Assembly (NCBI RefSeq): GCF_949987535.1 | Contig: NC_080074.1 | Coordinates: 39,725,641 to 39,789,640, forward strand | Length of the DNA: 64,000 bases | Source: Balaenoptera acutorostrata | Lineage: Eukaryota > Chordata > Mammalia > Artiodactyla > Balaenopteridae | Reading direction: 5' to 3' | Shown here: positions 24,262-36,001 of the stretch, piece by piece | Layout of the letters: each line of letters starts with the position of its first letter | Numbering within the stretch: position 1 is the stretch's first letter | Translations under genes and position numbers: made by a program | The notes under the pieces: model-generated | Database searches by the model: none | The model's input: only the letters and a program-made list of their open reading frames with translations | What the model was told of the DNA's origin: nothing

Positions 24262-24535
24262 TGGCTGTGTTGGGCCTTCGTTTCTGTGCGAGGGCTTTCT
24301 CTAGTTGCGGCAAGCGGGAGCCACTCCTCATCGCGGTGCACAGGCCTCCCACTATCGCGGCCTCTTTTGTTGCGGAGCACAGGCTCCAGATGCACAGGCT
24401 CAGTAGCTGTGGCTCACAGGCCCAGCTGCTCTGCGGCATGTGGGATCCTCCCAGACCAGGGCTCAAACCCGTGTCCCCGACACCAGCAGGCAGACTCTCA
24501 ACCACTGCGCCACCAGGGAAGCCCCTCCCAGAATT
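24212..24535 (-). mobile_element. CHR-type SINE with target-site duplication
   Basis: SINE body 24221-24526, antisense. The (TTTA)n tail is on the left (24221-24262) and the head on the right. The 9-mer cccagaatt is present at 24212-24220 and 24527-24535. Frames through it (for example 24076-24561 plus) are read-through of the SINE and not a gene. Confidence 0.93.
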
Positions 24536-24769
24536 CTTATAATAAATTAATATTGCTTTAAGCTAGCTTGACTGGGCTTTTAAGTCTTATAGCAAAAAAA
24601 AAAAAAAAAAAGTCCCTGATTATGATCTCTCTTACTCTCTTATGTCCTCTCTCTCTCTCTTTTTCTTTTCTTCCTTGGTTTTTCTTGACCCATAGAATAA
24701 TGCCATCTGGATATTTTCTCTTAATTTTTGAATCGTGCCCAGAAATTGCATGGCAAATAGTCAATAAAT

Positions 24770-25091
24770 GTTGATAGGTTTTTTCTTTTTGGCCGCATTG
24801 GGTCTTCGTTGCTGAGTGCAGGCTTTCTCTAGTTGCGGCGAGCGGGGACTACTCTTCATTGCGGTGCACGGGCTTCTCATTGTGGTGGCTTCTCTTTTTG
24901 TGAAACATGGGCTCTAGGTGCACGGGCTTCAGTAGTTGCAGAGCATGGGCTCAGTAGTTGTGGCGCACAGGCTTAGCTGCTCCATGGCATGTGGGATCTT
25001 TCCGGACCAGGGATCGAACCCGTGTCCCCTGCATCGGCAGGCGGATTCTCAACCACTGCGCCACCAGGGAAGTCCAAGTTGATAGATTTTT
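24770..25091 (-). mobile_element. CHR-type SINE with 14-bp target-site duplication
   Basis: SINE body about 24784-25077, antisense. The flanks are gttgataggttttt at 24770-24783 and gttgatagattttt at 25078-25091, 13 of 14 identical. It lies 235 bp from the preceding SINE in the same orientation. Confidence 0.92.
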
Positions 25092-25184
25092 ATAGCATCA
25101 GGAACACAAATGATAGGATGATAGAATCAACTGCACAACTCAAAATAACCTTCCATTTGGGGGGTAACTTTGAGGCACTGCATC

Positions 25185-25375
25185 AGGTACTGTATAGACA
25201 TCAACTCTTTTCTTAAAGCAACCATTCAAGGTGAGAGTTATTGGTCCCTTTTATAGATGAGAAAACAGGAATCTGAGAACGATATAGAATAGTGCTACCC
25301 AAAAACACACGGCTAAAAAGCTAAAGAATCAGAGTTGATTCAGTTTATCCAACTCCCAATAAACTCTATACTACA
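25185..25375 (+). repeat. MIR SINE, diverged
   Basis: MIR-like order: ccttttatagatgagaaaac near 25247, then an 'aacacacggctaaaaagc' segment near 25304 and a final 'actcccaataaactctatac' part. Confidence 0.5.
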
Positions 25376-25750
25376 GTAAGTCCATACACTCCATATACTT
25401 TGTTTTTCAATACAATACACAGACTTAAAGAATCCCAATCCCCATTGGAGCCCTCACAAAAACTGAACAAGAAATGATGAAAGCAAGAAGTCTTAAGCAC
25501 TATTGGAGCCAAGGAAGCAATACTGCAACACAGATTATGGAATGAATGAGTTCTATGCAGAGAAAAGCACAGCAATGACAAAATGGACATTTCTTTGCTC
25601 CCACCTCAGTGTCAAGGCAGAAAAGAAAAATTTCCCCCTCTCTATCAGCATATCAGAGAACAAGCAGAACAAGGAGGGTGGGCAAGGAGAAACGCACCTC
25701 AGACATCCCAAGAAAGAGCAACAGGTACAGGCATTTTACAGAGCCTATTG
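25376..25750. other. no recognised gene
   Basis: Contains most of a 104-aa plus frame (25503-25817). I see no domain in it, it overlaps a second frame, and its end runs into an L2 3' terminus, so I treat it as chance. Confidence 0.4.
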
Positions 25751-25759
25751 CACTCTGAA

Positions 25760-25852
25760 AGCTTCAAGACAGCAGGAATGCTGTGCTGCAGCACATGACA
25801 CAGTACCTGGCACATAACAGGAGCTCAATAAATCCTGCTGAGTGAATGAGCT
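25760..25852 (+). repeat. L2 3' end, sense
   Basis: Reads the L2 terminus: cagtacctggcacataacag, then gagctcaataaatcctgctg and a GAATGA end. Confidence 0.7.
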
Positions 25853-26284
25853 CCGACCTCTATAAGTTTCAGCAACTGCACAGATGCGGACAGTCCTAAG
25901 TAGGAAGAGAGCTGCAGAAGTACAACTGATGCTGAGGACAACAGAAAGGATGAAATTTGAGCAAGTGCTGGTGGAAAGCCTGATAGATAATCCTCTGTAA
26001 GCAGGAGGGAGGGGGGGATGTTCCCAAAAATGCAGAGTAACCATTCAGACACAAACAAGAATGGAGGAAGAACCAGCATTGGAACAGAATCAGTGAATGA
26101 CTGAGAATCAGGGGAATTAACTTAGAAAGGAATACAGAAAAAAAATCAACAAATTTCTCCTAATGACACCTCCATGAGAATTTCGCAAGCATTCTAGTGG
26201 GAACAGTTGGAAGTTAATGCTATGAATATATAGTATATCATACAATAATGATAAGGATCATATATAATAATAATGATAATATAA
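25853..26284. other. no recognised feature
   Basis: Unassigned sequence. A run of AATAAT-type triplets occurs at about 26240-26290. Confidence 0.35.
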
Positions 26285-26540
26285 TAATATAGCTAAATTT
26301 TATTGAGGACATACAAAAGTATTTTAAGTGAACTCATTCATTCAAACTTTGAATTCTGACAACAACCCTCTTAGGTAGCTATTCCTATAATTCCCATTTT
26401 TGCAGATAAAGAAACAGAAATTCAAAGAGGCAAAGTAATTTCCTCAAGATGAAAAAGTTTGTAAGTGATAAAACCAAGATTCTAGCCCAAGCTATATAGA
26501 ACATTAGGGTCCAATTTCATAACCACTGAGTTACAGTTTA
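26285..26540 (+). repeat. MIR SINE
   Basis: Sense MIR order: gacaacaaccctcttaggta near 26359, tttgcagataaagaaacaga near 26399, and ttcataaccactgagttaca near 26516. Confidence 0.8.
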
Positions 26541-26754
26541 TAGTCAATGTAAACCATATGTAGTCTATTCTTCAGTGTGGTTTCAGTCATTCTCAACCCA
26601 TTGTATTCTCATTATAAAGTTCTGAGTTTAAAAGAATGAACCCCTTTCAAGCACTGCTATAGATCATATCTGGATCCAAGTCAGCTCCACTGGACATTTG
26701 TAGACTGATATGGTAGCCAGAGCATCTATCCATTCTTTGCCTTTAACTACTCAA

Positions 26755-26974
26755 AACTTGCCCCTCATTAAGGAAAGTATATTTTTTCTTTTTCTTTTAT
26801 TTTATATCTATATGCAATGATGGATATTCACTAAACTTATTGTGATAATCATTTCATGAAGTCAAATCATGCTGTACATCTTAAACTTATACACTGCTAT
26901 ATGTCAAATTATACCTCAGTAAAACTGGAAAAAAGGTCTATGTTAAAAAAAAAAAAAAAAGAACTTGCCCCTCA
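26755..26974 (+). mobile_element. very short L1 3' end insertion with 13-bp TSD
   Basis: A 194-bp body (26768-26961) made of an L1 3' terminus (cttattgtgataatcatttc; catcttaaacttatacactg) plus a poly-A of about 16. It is flanked by aacttgcccctca at 26755-26767 and 26962-26974. Extreme 5' truncation; no coding sequence. Confidence 0.9.
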
Positions 26975-27148
26975 CCCATGACCCACAGGATCTGAACATA
27001 AATCAAAGGCAAGAAGTCATTGCCTTTAAAGAACCTTTAAAATTATTCTAGGCCTCCTTCTGGTCCTCTCTCATTGCCATTGATCACTATACCTCATTTT
27101 CAATTCATGCCTGTTTAAATCTTTCTAGACTCATGGATTTTAAAAGAT

Positions 27149-27168
27149 ACATAGGTAGATAGATAGAT

Positions 27169-27209
<41 letters not shown>
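27149..27209. repeat. (GATA)n microsatellite
   Basis: About 14 GATA units with one small interruption near 27166. Probably length-variable. Confidence 0.93.
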
Positions 27210-28890
27210 CAACCGTCTAGTGTTTGGACTATCTTCTTAGTTTTGGCAACTGAAATTTTTGGCTCATGGATTTTAATTAGTAGTTAAGTTTCAATTCTAT
27301 GCACTCTTCTAGTTTTGTTATAATCACCAACTTTGTATGTTTCGGTTGGTTTGATTTCATTTTTCCATACTTCTTGTTCACATATGACCCATTCTCCCAT
27401 TAGGCAGCAGTTGAGGCAGTTCAGAACAAAGAACTGTCAACACTTTTTAACTTTTGAGTTTCTAGGACCTGAGCTATATAAAGAGTAGCTTCAAAAGTAG
27501 CTAAATAAAGAGCTCAGGGCATAAATATATGCTATAAGTAATATCTTTGTGAGATCATATTATCAGTTAGAGGCAGTGTTTATAGCTCTCTTTGGAAATC
27601 AGGTCTGAGAAAGATAATGATTCAGAGAATGGAAGGAAAAGAATGTAGACTCTGGGTCTCTTCAGGAGTCCTGTGTCCTGACTTTTCCCACAGATGAAAT
27701 CCAGGATTGGGGCAGGGGAACAGGGAAGATGGAGAATGACAGAGGCTTGGAGTTCCCATTCTCAGAAGATACTCAAGAAAACAGGGAGACTCTGAGATTC
27801 TAGGGTTCAGTAAAGTTCAGTAAAGTGCAGGACCAGTGGAGTAGTATTGGCTGAAGGGACAGTGCAGGCAGAAAGAGGCTAAGTCAGCTCATAGGGATCA
27901 TATAGCTCATAGAGGGGACAACTAGCAACCAAAGATTTCTCCTTCCCACTAGACCATGAGCAAGAGACAGTAGGATTGCAAGGACTGATGAACAGGACAA
28001 GATAATGTCCATCTCAGCACATTCCCATGTGAATTGTTTAAAACAATCCAGGGAAGATGTAAAAGCACCTCACTGCTGCATTGATACTCTGTATATGGTG
28101 TTGCAAACTGGCCACAAGCTTGGGGAAAGGGGTGGTGAAACCCTGAACTGACTGAGGTGATGTTTCAGCCACTCCATGTAACTAATGCTCAAAATGCATA
28201 TTAATTTCAATCACAGAAAAATTATCCAAGTTATATTTCTTACACACATGTGTTTGTCAGCTGATAACACTACCCTGCTATAACTCAGCTTTTCATTTCA
28301 TGCCTTTATGAACTGTGATTACTTTGGGGCACTATTCCTTCCACCCAACTTCTGGACTTACCACAATTCCAAGAGGAGCCTATCAATACTTTTAGTCTTA
28401 ATTCTTTGAGTGTTCCTGATAATCTGGTATCCAAAAGAGGCCACCTATCCTATATCAACTTTAATATTAAGAATGTGTTCTAAAGAAAAAGAGAGAAAAA
28501 AATGAGCTTTTATTAAACTGCAAAACATCAAAAATATTTGCATTTTTCTGCATCTTGGAGCTATAGCCATTATTTGCATTTAAAGGTATAAGAAGGAAGA
28601 TACACAGATGTTAAAGTTTTCTGTGGTAACAAAGGTCAAAACTTTCAACAAGATGAAGATTTTTGCTTTTTATAAGATTTAATTCTGTGGATGTGTGGTA
28701 CACCCAGACAAAAGAAAGGTCAATTAAAGCAGCATTCTAGAAAAGGTTAACTCAACTTACTAAAAATAAGGTGGAATCAGAGTATGGGGCTTGCCTAGAG
28801 CAGGCCTGGGGGGATTAAGATGGCCTTGTTCAAAGCTGCAAGAGTAGGCTGGATTACTAAAAGTCAGTGGATTGCCTAAAATTGGAATTA
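27210..28890. other. about 1.7 kb with no recognised gene
   Basis: Unassigned, moderately AT-rich sequence. No frame over 75 codons and no repeat that I can name. Confidence 0.4.
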
Positions 28891-29240
28891 AGATCAAGCC
28901 CAGGGCTTCCCTGGTGGCGCAGTGGTTGAGAATCTGCCTGCCAATGCAGGGGACACGGGTTCGAGCCCTGGTCTGGGAAGATCCCACATGCCACGGAGCA
29001 ACTAGGCCCGTGAGCCACAGCTACTGAGCCTGTGTGTCTGGAGCCTGTGCTCCGCAATGGGAGAGGCCGCGATAGTGAGAGGCCCGCGCACCGCGATGAG
29101 GAGTGGCCCCCGCTCGCCACAACTAGAGAAAGCCCTTGCACAGAAACGAAGACCCAACACAGCCAAAAATAAATAAATAAATAAATAAATAATAAAAATA
29201 AAGGAATTCCTTAAAAAAAAAAAAAAAAAGATCAAGCCCA
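28891..29240 (+). mobile_element. CHR-type SINE (young) sharing its target site with the adjacent L1
   Basis: SINE body 28903-29228: head gggcttccctggtggcgcag, B box ggttcgagccctgg near 28959, (AAAT)n tail and a final A-run. It is flanked by agatcaagccca at 28891-28902 and 29229-29240. The right-hand copy is also the 5' target-site duplication of the full-length L1 that follows. Confidence 0.95.
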
Positions 29241-29249
29241 GGAGAGGAG

Positions 29250-29259
29250 AAGATGGCGG
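29250..29259 (+). promoter_or_regulatory. YY1-like site at the L1 5' end
   Basis: aagatggcgg lies about 10 bases from the L1 start, matching the YY1 core (AAnATGGCGG) that directs accurate transcription start in other mammalian L1s. Position and sequence both fit; binding is inferred. Confidence 0.65.
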
Positions 29260-30469
29260 AAGAGTAAAACGCGGAGATCACCTTCCTCCCCACAGATACA
29301 TCAGAAATACATCTACACGTGGAACTGCTCCTATAGAACACCTACTGAACGCTGGCAGAAGACGTCAGACTGCCCAAAAGGCAAGAAACACCCCACGTAC
29401 CTGGGTAGGGCAAAAGAAAAAAAAATAACAGAGACAAAAGAATAGGGACGGGACCTGCACCAGTGGGAGGGAGCCGTGAAGGAGGAAAGGTTTCCACACA
29501 CTAGGAAGCCCCTTCGCGGGCGGAGACTGCAGGTAGTGGAGGGGGGAAGCTTCGGAGCCACAGAGGAGAGCGCAGCCACAGGGGTTCAGAGGGCAAAGCG
29601 GAGAGATTCCCGCACAGAGGATCGGTGCCGACCAGCACTCACCAGCCCGAGAGGCTTGTCGGCTCACCCACCGGGGCGGGTGGGGGCTGAGAGCTAAGGC
29701 TCGGGGCTTCAGTTGGATCGCAGGAAGAGGACTGGGGTTGGCGGTGTGAACACAGCCTGAAGGGGTTAGCGCACCACGGCTGGCTAGCCGGGGGTGGGGG
29801 GAGTCCGGGAAAAGGTCTGCAGCTGCCAAACAGGCAAGAGTCTTTTTCTTGCCTCTGTTTCCTGGTGCGCAAGGAGAGGGGATTCAGAGTGCCGCTTAAA
29901 CGACCTTCAGAGACGGGTGCGAGCCGCGGCTATCAGCGCGGACCCCAGAGACGGGCATGAGACGCTAAGGCTGCTGCTGCCGCCACCATGAAGCCTGTGT
30001 GCGAGCACAGGTCACTCTCCACACCGCCCCTACCGGGAGCCTGTGCAGCCCGCCACTGCCAGGCTCCCGTGATCCAGGGACAACTTCCCCGGGAGAACGC
30101 ACTGCGCGCCTCAGGCTGCTGCAACGTCACGCCGGCCTCTGCCGCCGCAGGCTCGCCCCGCCTCCGCTGTACCCCTCCCTCACCCCGGCCTGAGTGAACC
30201 AGAGCCCCCGAATCAGCCGCTGCTTTAACCCCCTCCTGTCTGAGCAAAGAACAGACGCCCTCAGGCGACCTACACGCAGAGGCGGGGCCAAATCCAAAGC
30301 TGAACCCCGGGAGCTGTGCGAACAAAGAAGAGAAAGGGAAATCTCTCCCAGCAGCCTCAGAAGCAGTGGATTAAAGCTCCACAAACAACTTGATGTACCT
30401 GCATCTGTGGAATACCTGAATAGACAACGGATCATCCCAAATTGAGGAGGTGGACTTTAGGAGCAAGAT

Positions 30470-30732
30470 ATATTATTTTTTCCCCTTTTCCTCTTTTTGT
30501 GAGTGTGTATGTGTATGCTTCTGTGTGAGATTTTGTCTGTATAGCTTTGCTTTCACCATTTTTCCTAGGGTTCTGCCCATCCATTTTTTTTCTTTTGTTT
30601 TGTTTTGTTTTACTTTAAAAATTTCTTTTCCTTAATAATTATTTTTTATTTTAATTATTTTATTTTATTTTATCTTACTTTATATTACTTTATTTTATCC
30701 TCTTTCTTTCTATTTTTTCTCCCTTTTATTCT
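30470..30732 (+). repeat. T-rich tract within the L1 5' UTR
   Basis: About 260 bp that is overwhelmingly T on the sense strand with (TTTTA)-like units (30640-30700). It separates the CpG-rich promoter from the ORF1-proximal leader. It gives only low-complexity hydrophobic frames. Confidence 0.8.
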
Positions 30733-31233
30733 GAGCCGTGTGGATGAAAGGCTCTTGGTGCTCCAGCCAGGTGTCAGGGCTGTGCCTCTGAGGTGGGAGA
30801 GCCAACTTCAGGACACTGGTCCACAAGAGACCTCCCAGCTCCACGTAATACCAAATGGCGAAAATCTCTCAGAGATCTCCATCTCAACATCAAGACCCAG
30901 CTTCACTCAACGACCAGCAAGCTACAGTGCTGGACACCCTATGCCAAACAACTAGCAAGACACGAACACAGCCCCATCCATTAGCAGAGAGGCTGCCTAA
31001 AATCATAAAAAGACCAGAGACTCCCCAAAACACACCACCAGACGTGGACCTGCCCACCAGAAAGACAAGATCCAGCCTCATCCACCAGAACACAGGCACT
31101 AGTCCCCTCCACCAGGAAGCCTACACAACCCACTGAACCAACGTTAGCCACTGGGGACAGATACCAAAAACAACGAGAACTACGAACCTGCAGCCTGTGA
31201 AAAGGAGACCCCAAACACAGTAAGTTAAGCAAA

Positions 31234-32127
31234 ATGAGAAGACAGAAAAACACACAGCAGATGAAGGAGCAAGGTAAAAACACACCAGACCTAACAAATG
31301 AAGAGGAAATAGGCTGTCTACCTGAAAAAGAATTCAGAATAATGATAGTAAAGATGATCCAAAATCTTGGAAATAGAATAGACAAAATGCAACAAACATT
31401 TAAAAAGGACGTAGAAGAACTAAAGAGGAACCAAGCAACGATGAAAAACACAATAAATGAAATTAAAAATACTCTAGAAGGGATCAATAGCAGAATAACT
31501 GAGGCAGAAGAACGGATAAGTGACCTGGAAGATAAAATAGTGGAAATAACTACTGCAGAGCAGAATAAAGAAAAAAGAATGAAAAGAACTGAGGACAGTC
31601 TCAGAGACCTCTGGGACAACATTAAATGCACCAACATTCGAATTATAGGGGTCCCAGAAGAAGAAGAGAAAAAGAAAGGGACTGAGAAAATATTTGAAGA
31701 GATGATAGTTGAAAACTTCCGTAATATGGGAAAGGAAATAGTTAATCAAGTCCAGGAAGCACAGAGAGTCCCATACAGGATAAATCCAAGGAGAAACTCG
31801 CCAAGACACATATTAATCAATCTATCAAAAATTAAATACAAAGAAAACATATTCAAAGCAGCAAGGGAAAAACAACAAATAACACACAAGGGAATCCCCA
31901 TAAGGTTAACAGCTGCTCTTTCAGCAGAAACTCTGCAAGCCAGAAGGGAGTGGCAGGACATATTTAAACTGATGAAGGAGAAAAACCTACAACCAAGATT
32001 ACTCTACCCAGCAAGGATCTCATTCAGATTTGAAGGAGAAATTAAAACCTTTACAGACAAGCAAAAGCTAAGAGAGTTCAGCACCACCAAACCAGCTTCA
32101 CAACAAATGCTAAAGGAACTTCTCTAG
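31234..32127 (+). CDS. L1 ORF1 protein (ORF1p), intact 297 aa
   Basis: ORF1p is the L1 RNA-binding nucleic-acid chaperone, which trimerises and coats L1 RNA in cytoplasmic particles. Visible here: a charged N-terminus; a long heptad-rich helical region at about residues 35-120 ([27 protein letters not shown]) that would form the trimeric coiled coil; an RRM starting with [12 protein letters not shown] at residues 134-145; the basic [12 protein letters not shown] block near 176-187; and the C-terminal domain with [11 protein letters not shown] (200-210) and [16 protein letters not shown]. There is no internal stop and it ends in TAG. The length is somewhat below the human protein (338 aa), mainly at the two ends. 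The start ATG fits: a leader precedes it, and ORF2 follows after 58 bp. Being open, it could still make protein if transcribed; that is inference. Confidence 0.92.
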   Translation: MRRQKNTQQMKEQGKNTPDLTNEEEIGCLPEKEFRIMIVKMIQNLGNRIDKMQQTFKKDVEELKRNQATMKNTINEIKNTLEGINSRITEAEERISDLEDKIVEITTAEQNKEKRMKRTEDSLRDLWDNIKCTNIRIIGVPEEEEKKKGTEKIFEEMIVENFRNMGKEIVNQVQEAQRVPYRINPRRNSPRHILINLSKIKYKENIFKAAREKQQITHKGIPIRLTAALSAETLQARREWQDIFKLMKEKNLQPRLLYPARISFRFEGEIKTFTDKQKLREFSTTKPASQQMLKELL

Positions 32128-32185
32128 GCAAGAAACACAAGAGAAGGAAAACACCTACAAAAACAAACCCAAAACAATTAAGAAA

Positions 32186-35100
32186 ATGGGAATAGGAACA
32201 TACATATTGATAATTACCTTAAATGTAAATGGATTAAATGCTCCCACCAAAAGACAAAGACTGGCTGAATGGATACAAAAACAAGACCCATATATATGCT
32301 GTCAACAAGAGACCCACTTTAGACCTAGGGACACATACAGACTGAAAGTGAGGGGATGGAAAAAGATATTCCATGCAAATGGAAATCAAAAGAAAGCTGG
32401 AGTAGCAATTCTCATATCAGACAAAATAGACTTTAAAATAAAGACTATTACAAGAGACAAAGAAGGACACTACACAGTGATCAAGGGATCAATCCAAGAA
32501 GAAGATGTAACAATTGTAAATATTTATGCACCCAACATAGGAGCACCTCAATACATAAGGCAAATACTAACAGCCATAAAAGGGGAAATAGACAGTAACA
32601 CAATCATAGTAGGGGACTTTAACACCCCACTTTCACCAATGGACAGAGCATCCAAAATGAAAATAAATAAGGAAACACAAGCTTTAAATGATACATTAAA
32701 CAAGATGGACTTAATTGATATTTATAGGACATTCCACCCAAAAACAACAGAATACACATTTTTCTCAAGTGCTCATGGAACATTCTCCAGGATAGATCAT
32801 ATCTTGGGTCACAAATCAAGCCTTGGTAAATTTAAGAAAATTGAAATCATATCAAGTATCTTTTCCGACCACAACACTATGAGACTAGATATCAATTACA
32901 GGAAAAAATCTGTAAAAAATACAAACACATGGAGGATAAACAATACACTACTTAATAACGAAGTGCTCACTGAAGAAATCAAAGGGGAAATCAAAAATTA
33001 CCTAGAAACAAATGACAATGGAGACACAACGACCCAAAACCTATGGGATGCAGCAAAAGCAGTTCTAAGAGGGAAGTTTATAGCAATACAAGCCTACCTC
33101 AAGAAACAGGAAACATCTCAAATAAACAACCTAACCTTGCACCTAAAGCAATCAGAGAAAGAACAAAAAAACTCCACAGTTAGCAGAAGGAAAGAAATCA
33201 TAAAGATCAGATCAAAAATAAATGAAAAAGAAATGAAGGAAATGATAGCAAAGATCAATAAAACTAAAAGCTGGTTCTTTGAGAAGATAAACAAAATTGA
33301 TAAACCATTAGCCAGACTCATCAAGAAAAAAAGGGAGAAGACACAAATCAATAGAATTAGAAATGAAAAAGGAGAAGTAACAACTGACACTGCAGAAATA
33401 CAAATGATCATGAGAGATTACTACAAGCAACTATAAGCCAATAAAATGGACAACCTGGAAGAAAGGGACAAATTCTTAGAAATGCACAACGTGCCGAGAC
33501 TGAACCAGGAAGAAATAGAAAATGTGAACAGACCAATCACAAGCACTGAAATTGAAACTGTGATTAAAAATCTTCCAACAAACAAAAGCCCAGGACCAGA
33601 TGGCTTCACAGGCGAATTCTATCAAACATTTAGAGAAGAGCTAACACCTATCCTTCTCAAACTCTTCCAAAATATTGCAGAGGGAGGAACACTCCCAAAC
33701 TCATTCTACAAGGCCACCATCACCCTGATACCAAAACCAGACAAAGATGTCACAAGAAAGAAAACTACAGGCCAATATCACTGATGAACATAGATGCAAA
33801 AATCCTCAACAAAATGCTAGCAAACAGAATCCCACAGCACATTAAAAGGATCATACACCATGATCAAGTGGGGTTTATTCCAGGAATGCAAGGATTCTTC
33901 AACAGACGCAAATCAATCAACGTGATACACCATATTAACAAATTGAAGGAGAAAAACCATATGATCATCTCAATAGATGCAGAGAAAGCTTTCGACAAAA
34001 TTCAACACCCATTTATGATAAAAACCCTCCAGAAAGTAGGCATAGAGGGAACTATCCTCAACATAATAAAGGCTATATATGACAAACCCACAGCCAACAT
34101 CATCCTCAATGGTGAAAAACTGAAACCATTTCCACTAAGATTAGGAACAACACAAGGTTGCCCACTCTCACCACTATTATTCAACATAGTTTTGGAAGTT
34201 TTAGCCACAGCAATCAGAGAAGAAAAAGAAATAAAAGGAATCCAACTCAGAAAAGAAGAAGTAAAGCTGTCACTGTTTGCAGATGACATGATACTATACA
34301 TAGAGAATCCTAAAGATGCTACCAGAAAACTCCTAGAGCTAATCAATGAATTTGGTAAAGTAGCAGGATACAAAATTAATGCACAGAAATCTCTTGCATT
34401 CCTATACACTAATGATGAAAAATCTGAAAGTGAAATTAAGAAAACACTCCCATTTACCACTGCAACAAAAAGAATAAAATATCTAGGAATAAACCTACCT
34501 AAGGAGAAAAAAGACCTGTATGCAGAAAATTATAAGACAATGATGAAAGAAATTAAAGATGATACAAATAGATGGAGAGATATACCATGTTCTTGGATTG
34601 GAAGAATCAACACTGTGAAAATGGCTCTACTACCCAAAGCAATCTACAGATTCAATGCAATCCCTATCAAACTACTACTGGCATTTTTCACAGAACTAGA
34701 ACAAAAAAATTTCACAATTTGTATGGAAACACAAAAGACCCCGAATAGCCAAAGCAATCTTGAGAACGAAAAATGGAGATGGAGGAATCAGACTCCCTGG
34801 CTTCAGACTATACTACAAAGCTACAGTAATCAAGACAGTATGGTACTGGCACAAAAACAGAAACATAGATCAATGGAACAGGATAAAAAGCCCAGAGATA
34901 AACCCATGCACATATGGTCACCTTATCTTTGATAAAGGAGGCAAGCATATACAGTGGAGAAAAGACAGCCTCTTCAATAAATGGTGCTGGGAAAACTGGA
35001 CAGGTACATGTAAAAGTATGAAATTAGAACACTCCCTAACACCATACACAAAAATAAACTCAAAATGGATTAAAGACCTAAATGTAAGGCCAGACACTAT

Positions 35101-36001
35101 CAAACACTTAGAGGAAAACATAGGCAGAACACTCTATGACATAAATCACAGCAAGATCCTTTTTGACCCAGCTCCCAGAGAAAGGGAAATAAAAACAAAA
35201 ATAAACAAATGGGACCTAATGAAACTTAAAAGCTTTTGCACAGCAAAGGAAACCATAAACAAGACCAAAAGACAACCCTCAGAATGGGAGAAAATATTTG
35301 CAAATGAAGCAACTGACAAAGGATTAATCTCCAAAATTTAGAAGCAGCTCATGCAGCTCAATATCAAAAAAACAAACAACCCAATCCAAAAATGGGCAGA
35401 AGACCTAAATAGACACTTCTCCAAAGAAGATATACAGATTGCCAACAGACACATGAAAGAATGCTCAACATCATTAATCATTAGAGAAATGCAAATCAAA
35501 ACTACAATGAGATATCATGTCACACCAGTCAGAATGGCCATCATCAAAAAATCTAGACACAATAAATGCTGGAGAGGGTGTGGAGAAAAGGGAACCCTCT
35601 TGCACTGTTGGTGGGAATGTAAATTGATGCAGCCACTATGGAGAACAGTATGGAAGTTCCTTAAAAAACTAAAAATAGAACTACCATACGACCCAGCAAT
35701 CCCACTACTGGGCATATACCCTGAGAAAACCATAATTCAAAAAGAGTCATGTACCAAAATGTTCATTGCAGCTCTACTTACAATAGCCAGGACATGGAAG
35801 CAACCTAAATGTCCATCATCAGATGAATGGATAAAGAAGATGTGGCACATATATACAATGGAATATTACTCAGCCATAAAAAGAAACGAAATTGAGTTAT
35901 TTGTAGTGAGATGGATGGAGTTAGAGTCTGTCATACAGAGTGAAGTAAGTCAGAAAGAGAAAAACAAATTCAGTATGCTAACACATATATATGGAATCTA
36001 A
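32186..36001 (+). pseudogene. L1 ORF2 (endonuclease / reverse transcriptase), broken at four points
   Basis: ORF2p nicks target DNA and reverse-transcribes L1 RNA at the nick. The N-terminal endonuclease (about residues 1-240) keeps its catalytic signatures: [25 protein letters not shown] and SDHN. The reverse transcriptase keeps [12 protein letters not shown] and the FADDM motif (34276-34290, about residue 697). The C-terminal cysteine-rich part keeps CWRGC...LHCWWEC (35567-35620, about residue 1128). Breaks: a TAA stop at 33434-33436 where tyrosine is usual; loss of one base at about 33751-33757; gain of one A in the run at 34703-34709; a TAG stop at 35339-35341 where tyrosine is usual. The two shifts cancel in frame and the overall span (about 1271 codons) is normal. 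This copy cannot make full ORF2p. Confidence 0.93.

Larger units (their letters stand above)
29240..31233 (+). promoter_or_regulatory. L1 5' UTR / internal promoter region
   Basis: About 2 kb upstream of ORF1. The first 1.1 kb is GC-rich and still rich in CpG (for example cgcgggcggagactgc near 29515, and 29880-30320), as expected of an L1 internal RNA polymerase II promoter that has not been decaying for long. From about 30470 it changes to a T-rich stretch, then to ORF1-proximal sequence. Antisense frames of 130-154 codons in the GC-rich part are probably chance. Confidence 0.8.

Noticed and set aside
24076..24561. 161-codon plus frame
   Set aside because: Most of it is read through an antisense CHR SINE and its TTTA tail (repeated LFIY). 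Similar SINE-derived frames occur at 28857-29235, 57214-57474 and 62859-63315.
25503..25817. 104-codon plus frame, considered as a possible exon
   Set aside because: No recognisable domain, it overlaps another frame of similar length, and its end runs into an L2 3' terminus. Codon usage is unremarkable.
27149..27209. Regular repeats considered as a CRISPR-like array
   Set aside because: A simple GATA tetranucleotide run without spacers, in a mammalian genome.
29365..30325. Minus-strand frames of 154 and 130 codons in the L1 5' UTR, considered as an ORF0-like antisense gene
   Set aside because: GC-rich DNA has few stop codons on either strand. I see no start context, domain or resemblance to a known antisense L1 product. 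Conservation across sibling L1 copies would be needed.
30981..31637. 218-codon minus-strand frame
   Set aside because: It lies opposite the start of L1 ORF1 and its leader. It is a low-complexity Ser/Leu/Phe shadow of the coiled-coil codons and not a gene.
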